From Actinomycetes bacterium (GTDB lineage: Bacteria; Actinomycetota; Actinomycetes; Propionibacteriales; Nocardioidaceae), in assembly GCA_023415395.1 (NCBI GenBank), contig JAEZKN010000051.1, positions 1-6,295 of the forward strand: 6,295 bases of DNA, read 5' to 3'. Below the pieces are notes generated by a model. That model did no database searches. It was not told where the DNA came from and worked only from the letters and a program-made list of their open reading frames with translations. Position numbers and translations under genes: made by a program. Positions 1-4,892 of this stretch are shown in pieces; the first letter of the stretch is position 1, and every line of letters starts with the position of its first letter.

Positions 1-150
1 GCTCGGCGTCATTGGTCTGGCGCAGCACCAGCTGCACCGACCGGTCGTCGAGGTTCACGATGTCCTCGAACATGAACATCCGGCTGCGGACCTCGTCGGC
101 GAGCTCGGCGTCGAGGGTCTCCAGGCCATCGACGATGGCGCGCTCGGTGA
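1..150 (-). repeat. Second, diverged copy of part of fliG
   Basis: This stretch aligns without gaps to 473-622 inside the intact fliG. By hand count, 128 of 150 bases match, including an exact 44-base block (57-100 against 529-572). It codes for the FliG region around the conserved RMFMF motif. Similarity ends abruptly at 150, after the shared word cgctcggtga (141-150 and 613-622), and the bases from 151 onward do not match fliG. Many of the differences are third-position or conservative changes, which points to a functional fliG in a related genome or to a paralogue rather than to random decay. Confidence 0.85.
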
Positions 151-262
151 CGTCGTCGCCGAGGACGCTCGGGTGGCCCAGCCGGGTCCACACGCCGGTC
201 CGCAGGTCCGGCCGCTCGGCGTGCCGCCAGGGGCGGGCGCCGGTCTCAGACGACGAGCTCAT
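1..262 (-). CDS. fliH: Partial FliH N-terminus joined in frame to a FliG-like segment (probable chimera)
   Basis: The ATG at 262 lies inside the end of fliG (17-base overlap) and is preceded by an 8-base ribosome binding site, GGAGGTGA at 265-272, so the start is well supported. The frame is open for 87 codons and leaves the window at base 1. Residues 1 to about 40 (MSSSSETGARPW..., then LRTGVWTRLG and PSVLGDDVTE) resemble, from memory, the N-terminus of actinobacterial FliH, the negative regulator and peripheral stalk of the export ATPase FliI. The position directly after fliG fits fliH. From about residue 39 the protein becomes FliG: ERAIVDGLETLDAELADEVR, then a RMFMFEDIV stretch and RSVQLVLRQ, matching the intact FliG at about 42 of 50 residues. 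FliH does not normally contain FliG sequence, so the second half is probably an assembly chimera. I am confident of the start and the FliG-like half, and moderately confident of the fliH identity. Confidence 0.6.
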   Translation of the reverse strand, partial: MSSSSETGARPWRHAERPDLRTGVWTRLGHPSVLGDDVTERAIVDGLETLDAELADEVRSRMFMFEDIVNLDDRSVQLVLRQTNDAE

Positions 263-1259
263 CGTCACCTCCGCGGCGGACCATGATCTGGCCCTGCTCC
301 TCGAGCAGTCGGATGGTGCGGATGATCGACTGGCGCGCCTCCTCGACCTGGGTGAGGCGGACGGCACCGAGGAGCTCGACCTCCTCGAGCAGGGTGGCGG
401 CCGCGCGCTCGGACATGTTCGAGGTGATCTTGTCGCGCACGGCGTCGGTGACGCCCTTGACCGCGAGGGCGAGCTCGGCGTTGTCGACCTGGCGCAGCAC
501 GAGCTGCACGGAGCGGTCCTCGAGCTCGACGATGTCCTCGAACATGAACATCCGGCTGCGGACCTCGTCGGCCAGCTCGGCGTCCAGCGCCTCGAGGCCC
601 TCGACGATCTGCCGCTCGGTGAGCCGGTCGGAGCGGTTGATGATGTCGACGAGCGGGTCGACGCCGCCGACGCGGGACATGTCCTGGGGCTGGAGCACCG
701 ACGAGAGCTTGCGCTCGAGGCTGGACTCGACGGCGCGGATGATCTCGGGGGACGTCCGGTCCATGACCGCGATGCGGTGCGCGACCTCCGCCTGGAGCGA
801 GGGCGCCAGGCCGGAGAGGACGAGCGAGGCCTTGTCGGGAGGCATGTGCGCGAGCACGAGGGCGATCACCTGCGGGTGCTCGTCGGCGATGAAGGTGCGC
901 AGCTGGATCGGGTCGGCGCGGTGCAGGAACTGGAACGGGAGCTGGACGGCGGCCGCCTGGAGCCGCTCCATGATCTCGTTGGCCCGGTCCGCGCCGAGGG
1001 ACTCGATGAGCAGGTTGCGGGCGTAGGCGAGACCACCCTGGTTGATGTTGGCCCGGGCGACCGCGAGCTGGTTCAGCTCGAGCAGCACGGCCTCGCTCTC
1101 GCTCGCGTCGATGTCGTCGAGCCGGGCGATCTCGGCGGAGAGCGCCTCGACCTCGGCCTCGGTCAGGTGCGCCATGACCGCCGCCGCGTGCTCCTGCCCG
1201 AGCTGGATCAGCGCGATCGCGGCCTTGCGCACCCCGAGGGTGGTCAGAGCCGGCATCAT
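246..1259 (-). CDS. fliG: Flagellar rotor/switch protein FliG
   Basis: FliG sits on the cytoplasmic face of the MS ring and couples ion flow through the stator to rotation and switching. The 337-residue length is normal for the family. The N-terminal domain (about 1-100) binds the FliF tail. The middle domain carries the EHPQ motif at 127-130, which binds FliM in known FliGs, and a GG hinge is at 198-199. The C-terminal part has the RMFMF motif (236-240). Charged torque-ring positions can be placed by comparison with E. coli: K268, R285, E292/E293 (Asp in E. coli) and R301. The protein ends in GGDDELVV, as do many FliGs. Two ATG codons are available, at 1259 and 1256. The first overlaps the fliF stop in an ATGA arrangement and the second overlaps it by one base. 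The ribosome binding site is weak (GGTGGA), so translation is probably coupled to fliF. The 3' end contains the ribosome binding site and start of fliH. Confidence 0.97.
   Translation of the reverse strand: MMPALTTLGVRKAAIALIQLGQEHAAAVMAHLTEAEVEALSAEIARLDDIDASESEAVLLELNQLAVARANINQGGLAYARNLLIESLGADRANEIMERLQAAAVQLPFQFLHRADPIQLRTFIADEHPQVIALVLAHMPPDKASLVLSGLAPSLQAEVAHRIAVMDRTSPEIIRAVESSLERKLSSVLQPQDMSRVGGVDPLVDIINRSDRLTERQIVEGLEALDAELADEVRSRMFMFEDIVELEDRSVQLVLRQVDNAELALAVKGVTDAVRDKITSNMSERAAATLLEEVELLGAVRLTQVEEARQSIIRTIRLLEEQGQIMVRRGGDDELVV
265..272 (-). promoter_or_regulatory. Ribosome binding site of fliH inside fliG
   Basis: On the minus strand this reads GGAGGTGA, complementary over its length to the 16S rRNA 3' end. 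Its GGAGG core is 5 bases before the ATG at 262. It lies within the last codons of fliG and is the main reason for choosing that fliH start. Confidence 0.85.
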
Positions 1260-2866
1260 CGACGGTCCACCAGCCAGCCGCGCAGGAGGGCGGCGACGTC
1301 CTCGGGCTGCTTCTCCACCATCGCGGCGAGCTCGTTGCGCAGCTCAGCCTGGTTCGCGGCGTCCGCACGCTCGAGCGCGGCGAGCGCCGGCGACGAGACG
1401 GCCTGGGTCTCCGCGGCGGCCGCGGCCAGCGCGGCCCGCTCGGCGGCGTCGGTCTTGAGCTGCTCGACGAGGTAGGTCGTCGCCTCCTCGCGCTGCTTGG
1501 CACGCTTCTTGCCGCGCAGCCACGCCAGCAGCAGGATCGCGAGGACGGCGAGGGCGATCCCGCCCCACCGGACCATCTGCCACATCCGGGCGTCCCGCTC
1601 CGCCTTCGCGGCCGCGGCCAGCTCCGCCGCCGCGGCCTCGTCGGCCGACCGGTCGAAGAGGATCGGCGTCACCTCCACGGTGTCGCCCCGCTTGCGGTCG
1701 ATGAGGTTGCCGGCGGCGATGAGGTCGGCGATGTCGGTGGTGCTGCGGCCCTGTAGGGCGTTGGTGTCGATGACGACGCCGATGCCGAGCTTGTCGACGG
1801 CGCCGGGCGCGTTCTCGCGCCGCTCGGTCACCGAGCCGACGGGGTTGTCCTGGGTCGAGGACTCCTTGACGTAGCTGGAGTCCGAGCCGCCGGCACCGGT
1901 GCCGTTGTCCATCTGGCCGTCCGGGCCGACCACCCCGAGGTCGCCGGTGGCAGCGCCGGCCGGGCCGTCGTACTGCTCGGTGCTCCGCGCCTCCGAGAGG
2001 GGCGGCAGGTCCGGGTCGGCCTGGAATGTCGTCGACTCGGTCACGGCCTTGTCGAAGTCGAGGTCGGCGGTCACCTGCACCGTGGAGTTGCCGGGGCCGA
2101 GGACGCGGTCGAGCATCGCCTGGATCTGCGCGGCCTTCGCGCGCTCGAAGTTCGCGACCTGCTGGTCGCGGGTGCTGGCGCCGAGGGCACCGCCCTCGCT
2201 CGTGGAGAGCACGCGCCCCTGCGCGTCGGCGACCGTCACCTTCTCCGGGTCGAGGCCGTCGACGCTGGAGGCGACCAGGTGCACGACCGCCTGGACCTGC
2301 TCGGCGCCGAAGGTGGTGCCCGGCGCGGTGGCGAGGAGCACCGAGGCCTTCGCCGGGTTCTGCTCCTCGGCGAAGACCTCCTTGGCCGGCAGGGCCAGCT
2401 GCACGACCGCGGTGTTGACGCCGTCGATCGCCTCGATGGTCCGCGAGAGCTCGCCCTCCATGGCCCGCTTGAAGTCCGTCTGCTCCTTGAACTCCGAGGT
2501 CGCGATGCCCTGGTCGTCGAGGATCCCGTAGCCGTCGCCCGAGGAGGACGAGGGCAGCCCCTGGCCGCTCAGCGCGATCCGCGTGTCGTAGACCTGGTCG
2601 CGCGGGACCATCACGGTGGCACCGTTGTTGCTCAGCTCGTAGGGCACGCCCTGGGAGTTCAGCTCGTCCACGATCGCCGACGCGTCCTCGGCCGCGAGGT
2701 TGCTGAAGAGCGGCGCGTAGTTGGGCGTCGCGATCCAGCGGAACACCATCACCGCCGCGACGAGCACCGCGGCGGTGCCGACGACCGCGACGACCTTCTG
2801 GCCGGCGGTGAACGCCGTGAACGTCGTGCGCAGCCGGGCGAACGACCGCGTCAGCGTCTGCTTCAT
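1256..2866 (-). CDS. fliF: Flagellar MS-ring protein FliF
   Basis: FliF forms the inner-membrane MS ring, the base on which the rod, rotor and export gate assemble. The 536-residue length is normal. A first membrane helix lies at about 24-45 (KVVAVVGTAAVLVAAVMVF), followed by the YscJ/FliF ring domains with the typical stretches YAPLFSNL (50-57), GVPYELSNNGATVMVP (73-88), DTRIALSGQGLP (94-105) and EGELSRTIEAIDGV (137-150). The region 300-345 is a Gly/Ser/Asp-rich loop of the kind found in the ring's beta-collar region. A second membrane helix is at about 434-450 (WGGIALAVLAILLLAWL). The cytoplasmic tail has an Ala/Glu-rich helix and ends in PEDVAALLRGWL (521-532), the segment that docks on the FliG N-terminal domain. 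The ATG at 2866 is 10 bases after the fliE stop. No strong ribosome binding site is visible, which suggests coupling to fliE. The stop overlaps the fliG start. Confidence 0.97.
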   Translation of the reverse strand: MKQTLTRSFARLRTTFTAFTAGQKVVAVVGTAAVLVAAVMVFRWIATPNYAPLFSNLAAEDASAIVDELNSQGVPYELSNNGATVMVPRDQVYDTRIALSGQGLPSSSSGDGYGILDDQGIATSEFKEQTDFKRAMEGELSRTIEAIDGVNTAVVQLALPAKEVFAEEQNPAKASVLLATAPGTTFGAEQVQAVVHLVASSVDGLDPEKVTVADAQGRVLSTSEGGALGASTRDQQVANFERAKAAQIQAMLDRVLGPGNSTVQVTADLDFDKAVTESTTFQADPDLPPLSEARSTEQYDGPAGAATGDLGVVGPDGQMDNGTGAGGSDSSYVKESSTQDNPVGSVTERRENAPGAVDKLGIGVVIDTNALQGRSTTDIADLIAAGNLIDRKRGDTVEVTPILFDRSADEAAAAELAAAAKAERDARMWQMVRWGGIALAVLAILLLAWLRGKKRAKQREEATTYLVEQLKTDAAERAALAAAAAETQAVSSPALAALERADAANQAELRNELAAMVEKQPEDVAALLRGWLVDRR

Positions 2867-2876
2867 GGGCTACCCA

Positions 2877-3221
2877 TCACCCGATCGGCATCCGCATGAT
2901 CTCGTTGAAGGCCTCGAGTGCGCGGTTGCGGACGGCCACGGTCAGCTGCGTCGTCACGGACGCCTCGGTCGCCGCCAGCGTGTAGTCGTGGATGTTCTCG
3001 AGCGAGCCGGTCGCGGCCTGCACCGACAGCTGGTCGGCCTTGTCCTGCACGGCCTCGAGCCGGTCGAGCCCGTCGAGGACCATGTCGCCGAAGGCCTGGC
3101 CCGCACCCTGCGCGGACTGGGTGCCTTGGGTGCCCTGGGTGCTTTGGGCCGGTCCGGGGGAGGGGACGGTCGGGGCGACGTACGGCGTGAAGCCGAGGCC
3201 CTCGATGCCGGGGACGCTCAT
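2877..3221 (-). CDS. fliE: Flagellar hook-basal body protein FliE
   Basis: FliE is the adaptor that links the MS ring to the proximal rod and is among the first substrates exported. The predicted product is 114 residues, within the usual range. The N-terminal 40 or so residues are low-complexity, rich in Pro, Gln, Gly and Thr (STQGTQGTQSAQGAGQ), and are the most variable part. The conserved part begins at FGDMVLDGLDRLEAVQDKAD and continues through IHDYTLAATEAS, where FliEs typically have a VHDVMIAAEKA-like stretch. It ends in RNRALEAFNEIMRMPIG, the typical C-terminus (AYQEIMRMPV-like). The chosen ATG overlaps the flgC stop by one base (TGATG). The frame stays open much further upstream, but that part runs through flgC and has no FliE-like sequence. 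Confidence 0.95.
   Translation of the reverse strand: MSVPGIEGLGFTPYVAPTVPSPGPAQSTQGTQGTQSAQGAGQAFGDMVLDGLDRLEAVQDKADQLSVQAATGSLENIHDYTLAATEASVTTQLTVAVRNRALEAFNEIMRMPIG
3117..3148 (-). repeat. Short 9-bp tandem repeat inside fliE
   Basis: On the plus strand, nearly identical 9-base units ctgggtgcc, ttgggtgcc and ctgggtgct follow one another, with a partial fourth unit. They encode Gln-Gly-Thr type tripeptides in the variable N-terminal part of FliE. Because units are multiples of three, gain or loss of a unit would keep the frame. Confidence 0.75.
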
Positions 3222-3613
3222 CAGCGACGACCGATCTGCAGCGCGCTGGAGTAGGTGTCCTGGGCGTCCTTGGTCACCTGGACGGCGGCCTGGAAGCCGC
3301 GCTGGGCCATGACCAGCTGGGTCATCTGGCTCGCGAGGTCCATCGCGGGGGCGCGGACGTAGCCGTTCTCGTCGGCCAGCGGGTTCTCCGGGTCGTGGAC
3401 GAGCATGCCCTCGGGGTCGCTCTGCGCGAGGCCGGCCACCGCCACGCCACCCTCGGGCAGCGAGCGGACGACGAGCATCTGGGCCTGGAAGGCCGTCTGG
3501 TCGGTGCTCGTGACGGTGTTGACGTTCGCGATGTTGCTCGCGAGCGTGTCGAGCCAGGTCTGGTGCACGCCCATCGAGGACCCCGCGATGCGCAGCATGT
3601 CGAAGGCGCCCAT
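3221..3613 (-). CDS. flgC: Flagellar proximal rod protein FlgC
   Basis: FlgC is a subunit of the proximal rod, exported through the flagellar secretion gate and stacked above FliE. The N-terminal rod-protein signature is clear: GAFDMLRIAGSSMGVHQTWL followed by DTLASNIANVNT. The C-terminal half has the FlgC pattern YDPxxPxADxxGYV in the form VHDPENPLADENGYV, then MDLASQMTQLVMAQRGFQAAV and a final LQIGRR. At 130 residues it is slightly short for the family. Both a GTG at 3616 and an ATG at 3613 are possible. I prefer the ATG because it overlaps the flgB stop as TGATG and lies 6 bases after a GGGAG sequence; the GTG would add one residue. The stop overlaps the start of fliE. Confidence 0.96.
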   Translation of the reverse strand: MGAFDMLRIAGSSMGVHQTWLDTLASNIANVNTVTSTDQTAFQAQMLVVRSLPEGGVAVAGLAQSDPEGMLVHDPENPLADENGYVRAPAMDLASQMTQLVMAQRGFQAAVQVTKDAQDTYSSALQIGRR

Positions 3614-3981
3614 CACTGGCTCCCGGCCGCGGCACGCAGCAGCTCGGCGCGGTCGCTGACCGCGCGCGTCATCACCTGGTACTGGAACTGCGACTGAACC
3701 GCCGCCAGCGTCTCCTTGCGGAGGTCGACGTTGTTGTCGTTCGGGCCGACCGGGGTGTCCGTGGGCGTCGTGGAGATGGCGAGGTCGGAGGGGTCACCGG
3801 ACGCGATGGCGGCGCGGAGGCTGGCCTCGAAGTCGACCGTCGTGGCGCGGAAGCCCGGGGTGTCGACGTTCGCGATGTTGTCCGCGATCACGCGCTGGCG
3901 CAGCGCGATCCCGTCCAGGGCCGAGTGCAGGGCAGCATCGACCGCGTCCGGTCCACCAAGGGAGAGTCCGGAAAAGGACAC
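3613..3981 (-). CDS. flgB: Flagellar proximal rod protein FlgB
   Basis: FlgB is the proximal rod subunit nearest the MS ring. The 122-residue product shows the rod-protein signature LRQRVIADNIANVDTPGF (about residues 27-44), followed by RATTVDFEASLRAAI, and the FlgB C-terminal motif NNVDLRKETLAAVQSQFQYQ, where the family commonly has NNVDLDxEMxxLAxNxLxYQ. I chose the GTG at 3981 because GGAGG at 3988-3992 precedes it by 6 bases and the product starts directly with the conserved helix. The frame remains open to an ATG at 4128, but that extension would translate across the putative promoter and hairpins and has no FlgB character. It is the first gene of the basal-body operon and overlaps flgC. 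Confidence 0.95.
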   Translation of the reverse strand: MSFSGLSLGGPDAVDAALHSALDGIALRQRVIADNIANVDTPGFRATTVDFEASLRAAIASGDPSDLAISTTPTDTPVGPNDNNVDLRKETLAAVQSQFQYQVMTRAVSDRAELLRAAAGSQ

Positions 3982-3987
3982 GCCTGG

Positions 3988-3992
3988 CCTCC
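3988..3992 (-). promoter_or_regulatory. Ribosome binding site of flgB
   Basis: GGAGG on the minus strand, 6 bases before the GTG at 3981. It decides the flgB start against upstream in-frame alternatives. Confidence 0.8.
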
Positions 3993-4030
3993 GAGTAAGA
4001 CGTGGGCGGTGCCGATCCTTCGGCGGGGGG

Positions 4031-4049
4031 GTGAGCAGTCCTTGCTCAC
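4031..4049 (-). promoter_or_regulatory. Perfect 7-bp hairpin at the predicted 5' end of the flgB transcript
   Basis: gtgagca (4031-4037) and tgctcac (4043-4049) are exact inverted repeats around a 5-base loop. The hairpin starts about 7 bases downstream of the putative -10 box, so it would form at or next to the first transcribed bases and well before the flgB ribosome binding site. A 5' stabilising hairpin or a protein-binding palindrome are both possible. It is not followed by a T tract on the minus strand, so it is not a classical terminator. Confidence 0.55.
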
Positions 4050-4056
4050 TGCCCCG

Positions 4057-4082
4057 TTCGGCACCAACGCGGGTCACCTGAG
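4057..4082 (-). promoter_or_regulatory. Putative FliA-type (sigma-28-like) promoter of the flgB operon
   Basis: On the minus strand CTCA (4082-4079) is followed after 16 bases by GCCGAA (4062-4057). From memory, flagellar promoters of the actinobacterium Actinoplanes missouriensis recognised by FliA-family sigma factors have been described as CTCA-N15-17-GCCGAA; the fit here is exact. The site lies in the only sizeable gap between genes in the window, 75 bases ahead of the flgB start and after a probable terminator hairpin. The predicted transcription start is near 4050. Confidence 0.65.
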
Positions 4083-4110
4083 AGGTTTTGGCGAAACCAG
4101 ATCGGGGAAT

Positions 4111-4138
4111 CGCCGGGCGGCCCCCCAAGCGCCCGGCG
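4111..4138 (-). terminator. GC-rich hairpin after the fliD-fliS block, possible terminator
   Basis: cgccgggcg (4111-4119) and cgcccggcg (4130-4138) are a perfect 9-bp inverted repeat around a 10-base loop. It lies 21 bases after the stop codon of the small ORF that ends at 4160 and before the putative flgB promoter. There is no strong T tract (only ATT follows), but actinobacterial terminators often lack one. The placement between two transcription units supports the call; termination itself is an inference. Confidence 0.5.
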
Positions 4139-4159
4139 CCCCCGTCCCTGGTGGCGCCC

Positions 4160-4471
4160 TCAGGCGTCCACGTCGAGGTAGACCGACGACCGGGCCGGGC
4201 TCACCGCCCGGTCCATCCGCCCGGCGAGCTGCTCGTGGCGTCGCACCGCCAGCGCGGCCACCGCCAGCCGGTCGCGGACCTCCTGCTGCCGGTCGAGGAG
4301 CGTGCGCGCCCGGTCGACCAGGTCGGCCGGGATCGGGCCCTGCAGGTGCGGCTCGGACCACGGCTCCGGGTCGGGCGCCCCCGGGTCGGCGAGCTTGCGC
4401 TCCGCGAGCATCAGGTCGAGCTCGAGCCGGTCGAGCACCGTCTCCCAGTGCAGGTGGTGCCGGTCGGTCAC
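4160..4471 (-). CDS. Small helical protein of unknown family in the usual fliT position
   Basis: The ORF encodes 103 residues from a GTG start. The start is supported by GAGG at 4480-4483, overlapping the fliS stop, 8 bases upstream; the gap to fliS is 10 bases. The sequence is rich in charged residues and Leu. A first helix-like stretch is HWETVLDRLELDLMLAERKL (7-26), followed by a Pro-rich linker with WSEPHLQGPIP (about 38-48). A long amphipathic, coiled-coil-like helix (about 50-85, RARTLLDRQQEVRDRLAVAA and RRHEQLAGRMDRA) comes next, and the short tail ends in SSVYLDVDA. There is no signal peptide or membrane segment. Size, helical character and place behind fliS suggest a FliT- or FlgN-like cytoplasmic export chaperone, but I see no family-specific motif, so no symbol is given. 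Codon use is like its neighbours. Confidence 0.8.
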   Translation of the reverse strand: MTDRHHLHWETVLDRLELDLMLAERKLADPGAPDPEPWSEPHLQGPIPADLVDRARTLLDRQQEVRDRLAVAALAVRRHEQLAGRMDRAVSPARSSVYLDVDA

Positions 4472-4481
4472 GGACGAGACC

Positions 4482-4874
4482 TCACGCGCTGGCCGACAGC
4501 TGCTGGAGCGCCGCGTCCCGCCACGTGTCGCGCAGGGTCGAGGCGAGGTGCAGACCGAAGTCGGCGACCGCGAGGTCCTTGCGGACGTTGGCCGTGACCA
4601 GCTCGCCGTAGAGGTAGTCGTAGAGCGCGGCCAGGCCGGGGCCGCCCTCCCACGCGTCGACACGCAGGGTCGCCCGGAGCTCGACGACGATCTCCTGCGC
4701 GTGCAGCAGCGGCTCGTGCGCCTGGCTCGGCTCGCCCCGGCGCAGCGCGTCGGTGGCGCGCTGCAGGTCGAGGACCAGCCGCTCGCAGAGCATCACGAGC
4801 AGCTGGGCGGGGCTGGCGGTCGAGACCGAGGCCGCGAGGTAGGCCTCGCGGGGGTCCTTGGTGGGGAAGCTCAT
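4482..4874 (-). CDS. fliS: Flagellar export chaperone FliS
   Basis: FliS is a small cytoplasmic chaperone that binds the flagellin C-terminus, prevents early polymerisation and delivers flagellin to the export gate. The 130-residue product has the expected family pattern: AYLAASVSTASPAQLLVMLCERL (11-33), an AQEIVVELRATL stretch, LAALYDYLYGELVTANV (about 81-97) and, near the end, LASTLRDTWRDA, the usual LRDTW motif. The ATG at 4874 lies 18 bases after the fliD stop and 6 bases after AAGGA (4881-4885). Its place directly after fliD is typical of bacterial flagellar clusters. Confidence 0.97.
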   Translation of the reverse strand: MSFPTKDPREAYLAASVSTASPAQLLVMLCERLVLDLQRATDALRRGEPSQAHEPLLHAQEIVVELRATLRVDAWEGGPGLAALYDYLYGELVTANVRKDLAVADFGLHLASTLRDTWRDAALQQLSASA

Positions 4875-4892
4875 CGGGGTTCCTTGGGAAGG

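Noticed and set aside
12..1475. A 487-codon open frame on the plus strand
   Set aside because: It is the mirror of fliG and fliF on the opposite strand, caused by high GC. Its product is a low-complexity Asp/Glu/Leu/Arg-rich sequence with no family resemblance.
265..1503. A 412-codon open frame on the minus strand in another phase of fliG
   Set aside because: It is Arg/Pro-rich and overlaps all of the well-conserved fliG. It is a typical frame shadow.
3222..3635. Upstream extension of fliE in its open frame
   Set aside because: The extension runs through flgC and is Arg/Pro-rich. The ATG at 3221 overlaps the flgC stop and gives a normal FliE.
4019..4024. A second GCCGAA box on the minus strand
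   Set aside because: The nearest upstream CTCA is only 7 bases away, too close for a -35 box, and that CTCA is part of the hairpin stem.
4084..4098. Short inverted repeat ggttt/aaacc just upstream of the putative -35 box
   Set aside because: A 5-bp stem is easily found by chance. An operator role cannot be supported from one sequence.
3982..4128. Longer flgB starting at the ATG at 4128
   Set aside because: It would cover the putative promoter and hairpin, lacks a ribosome binding site of note, and adds a basic, non-conserved leader. The GTG at 3981 has a perfect GGAGG.
4472..4663. Longer start of the small ORF behind fliS, reaching into fliS
   Set aside because: The extension is a shadow of fliS. 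The GTG at 4471 has a properly spaced GAGG and follows the fliS stop by 10 bases.
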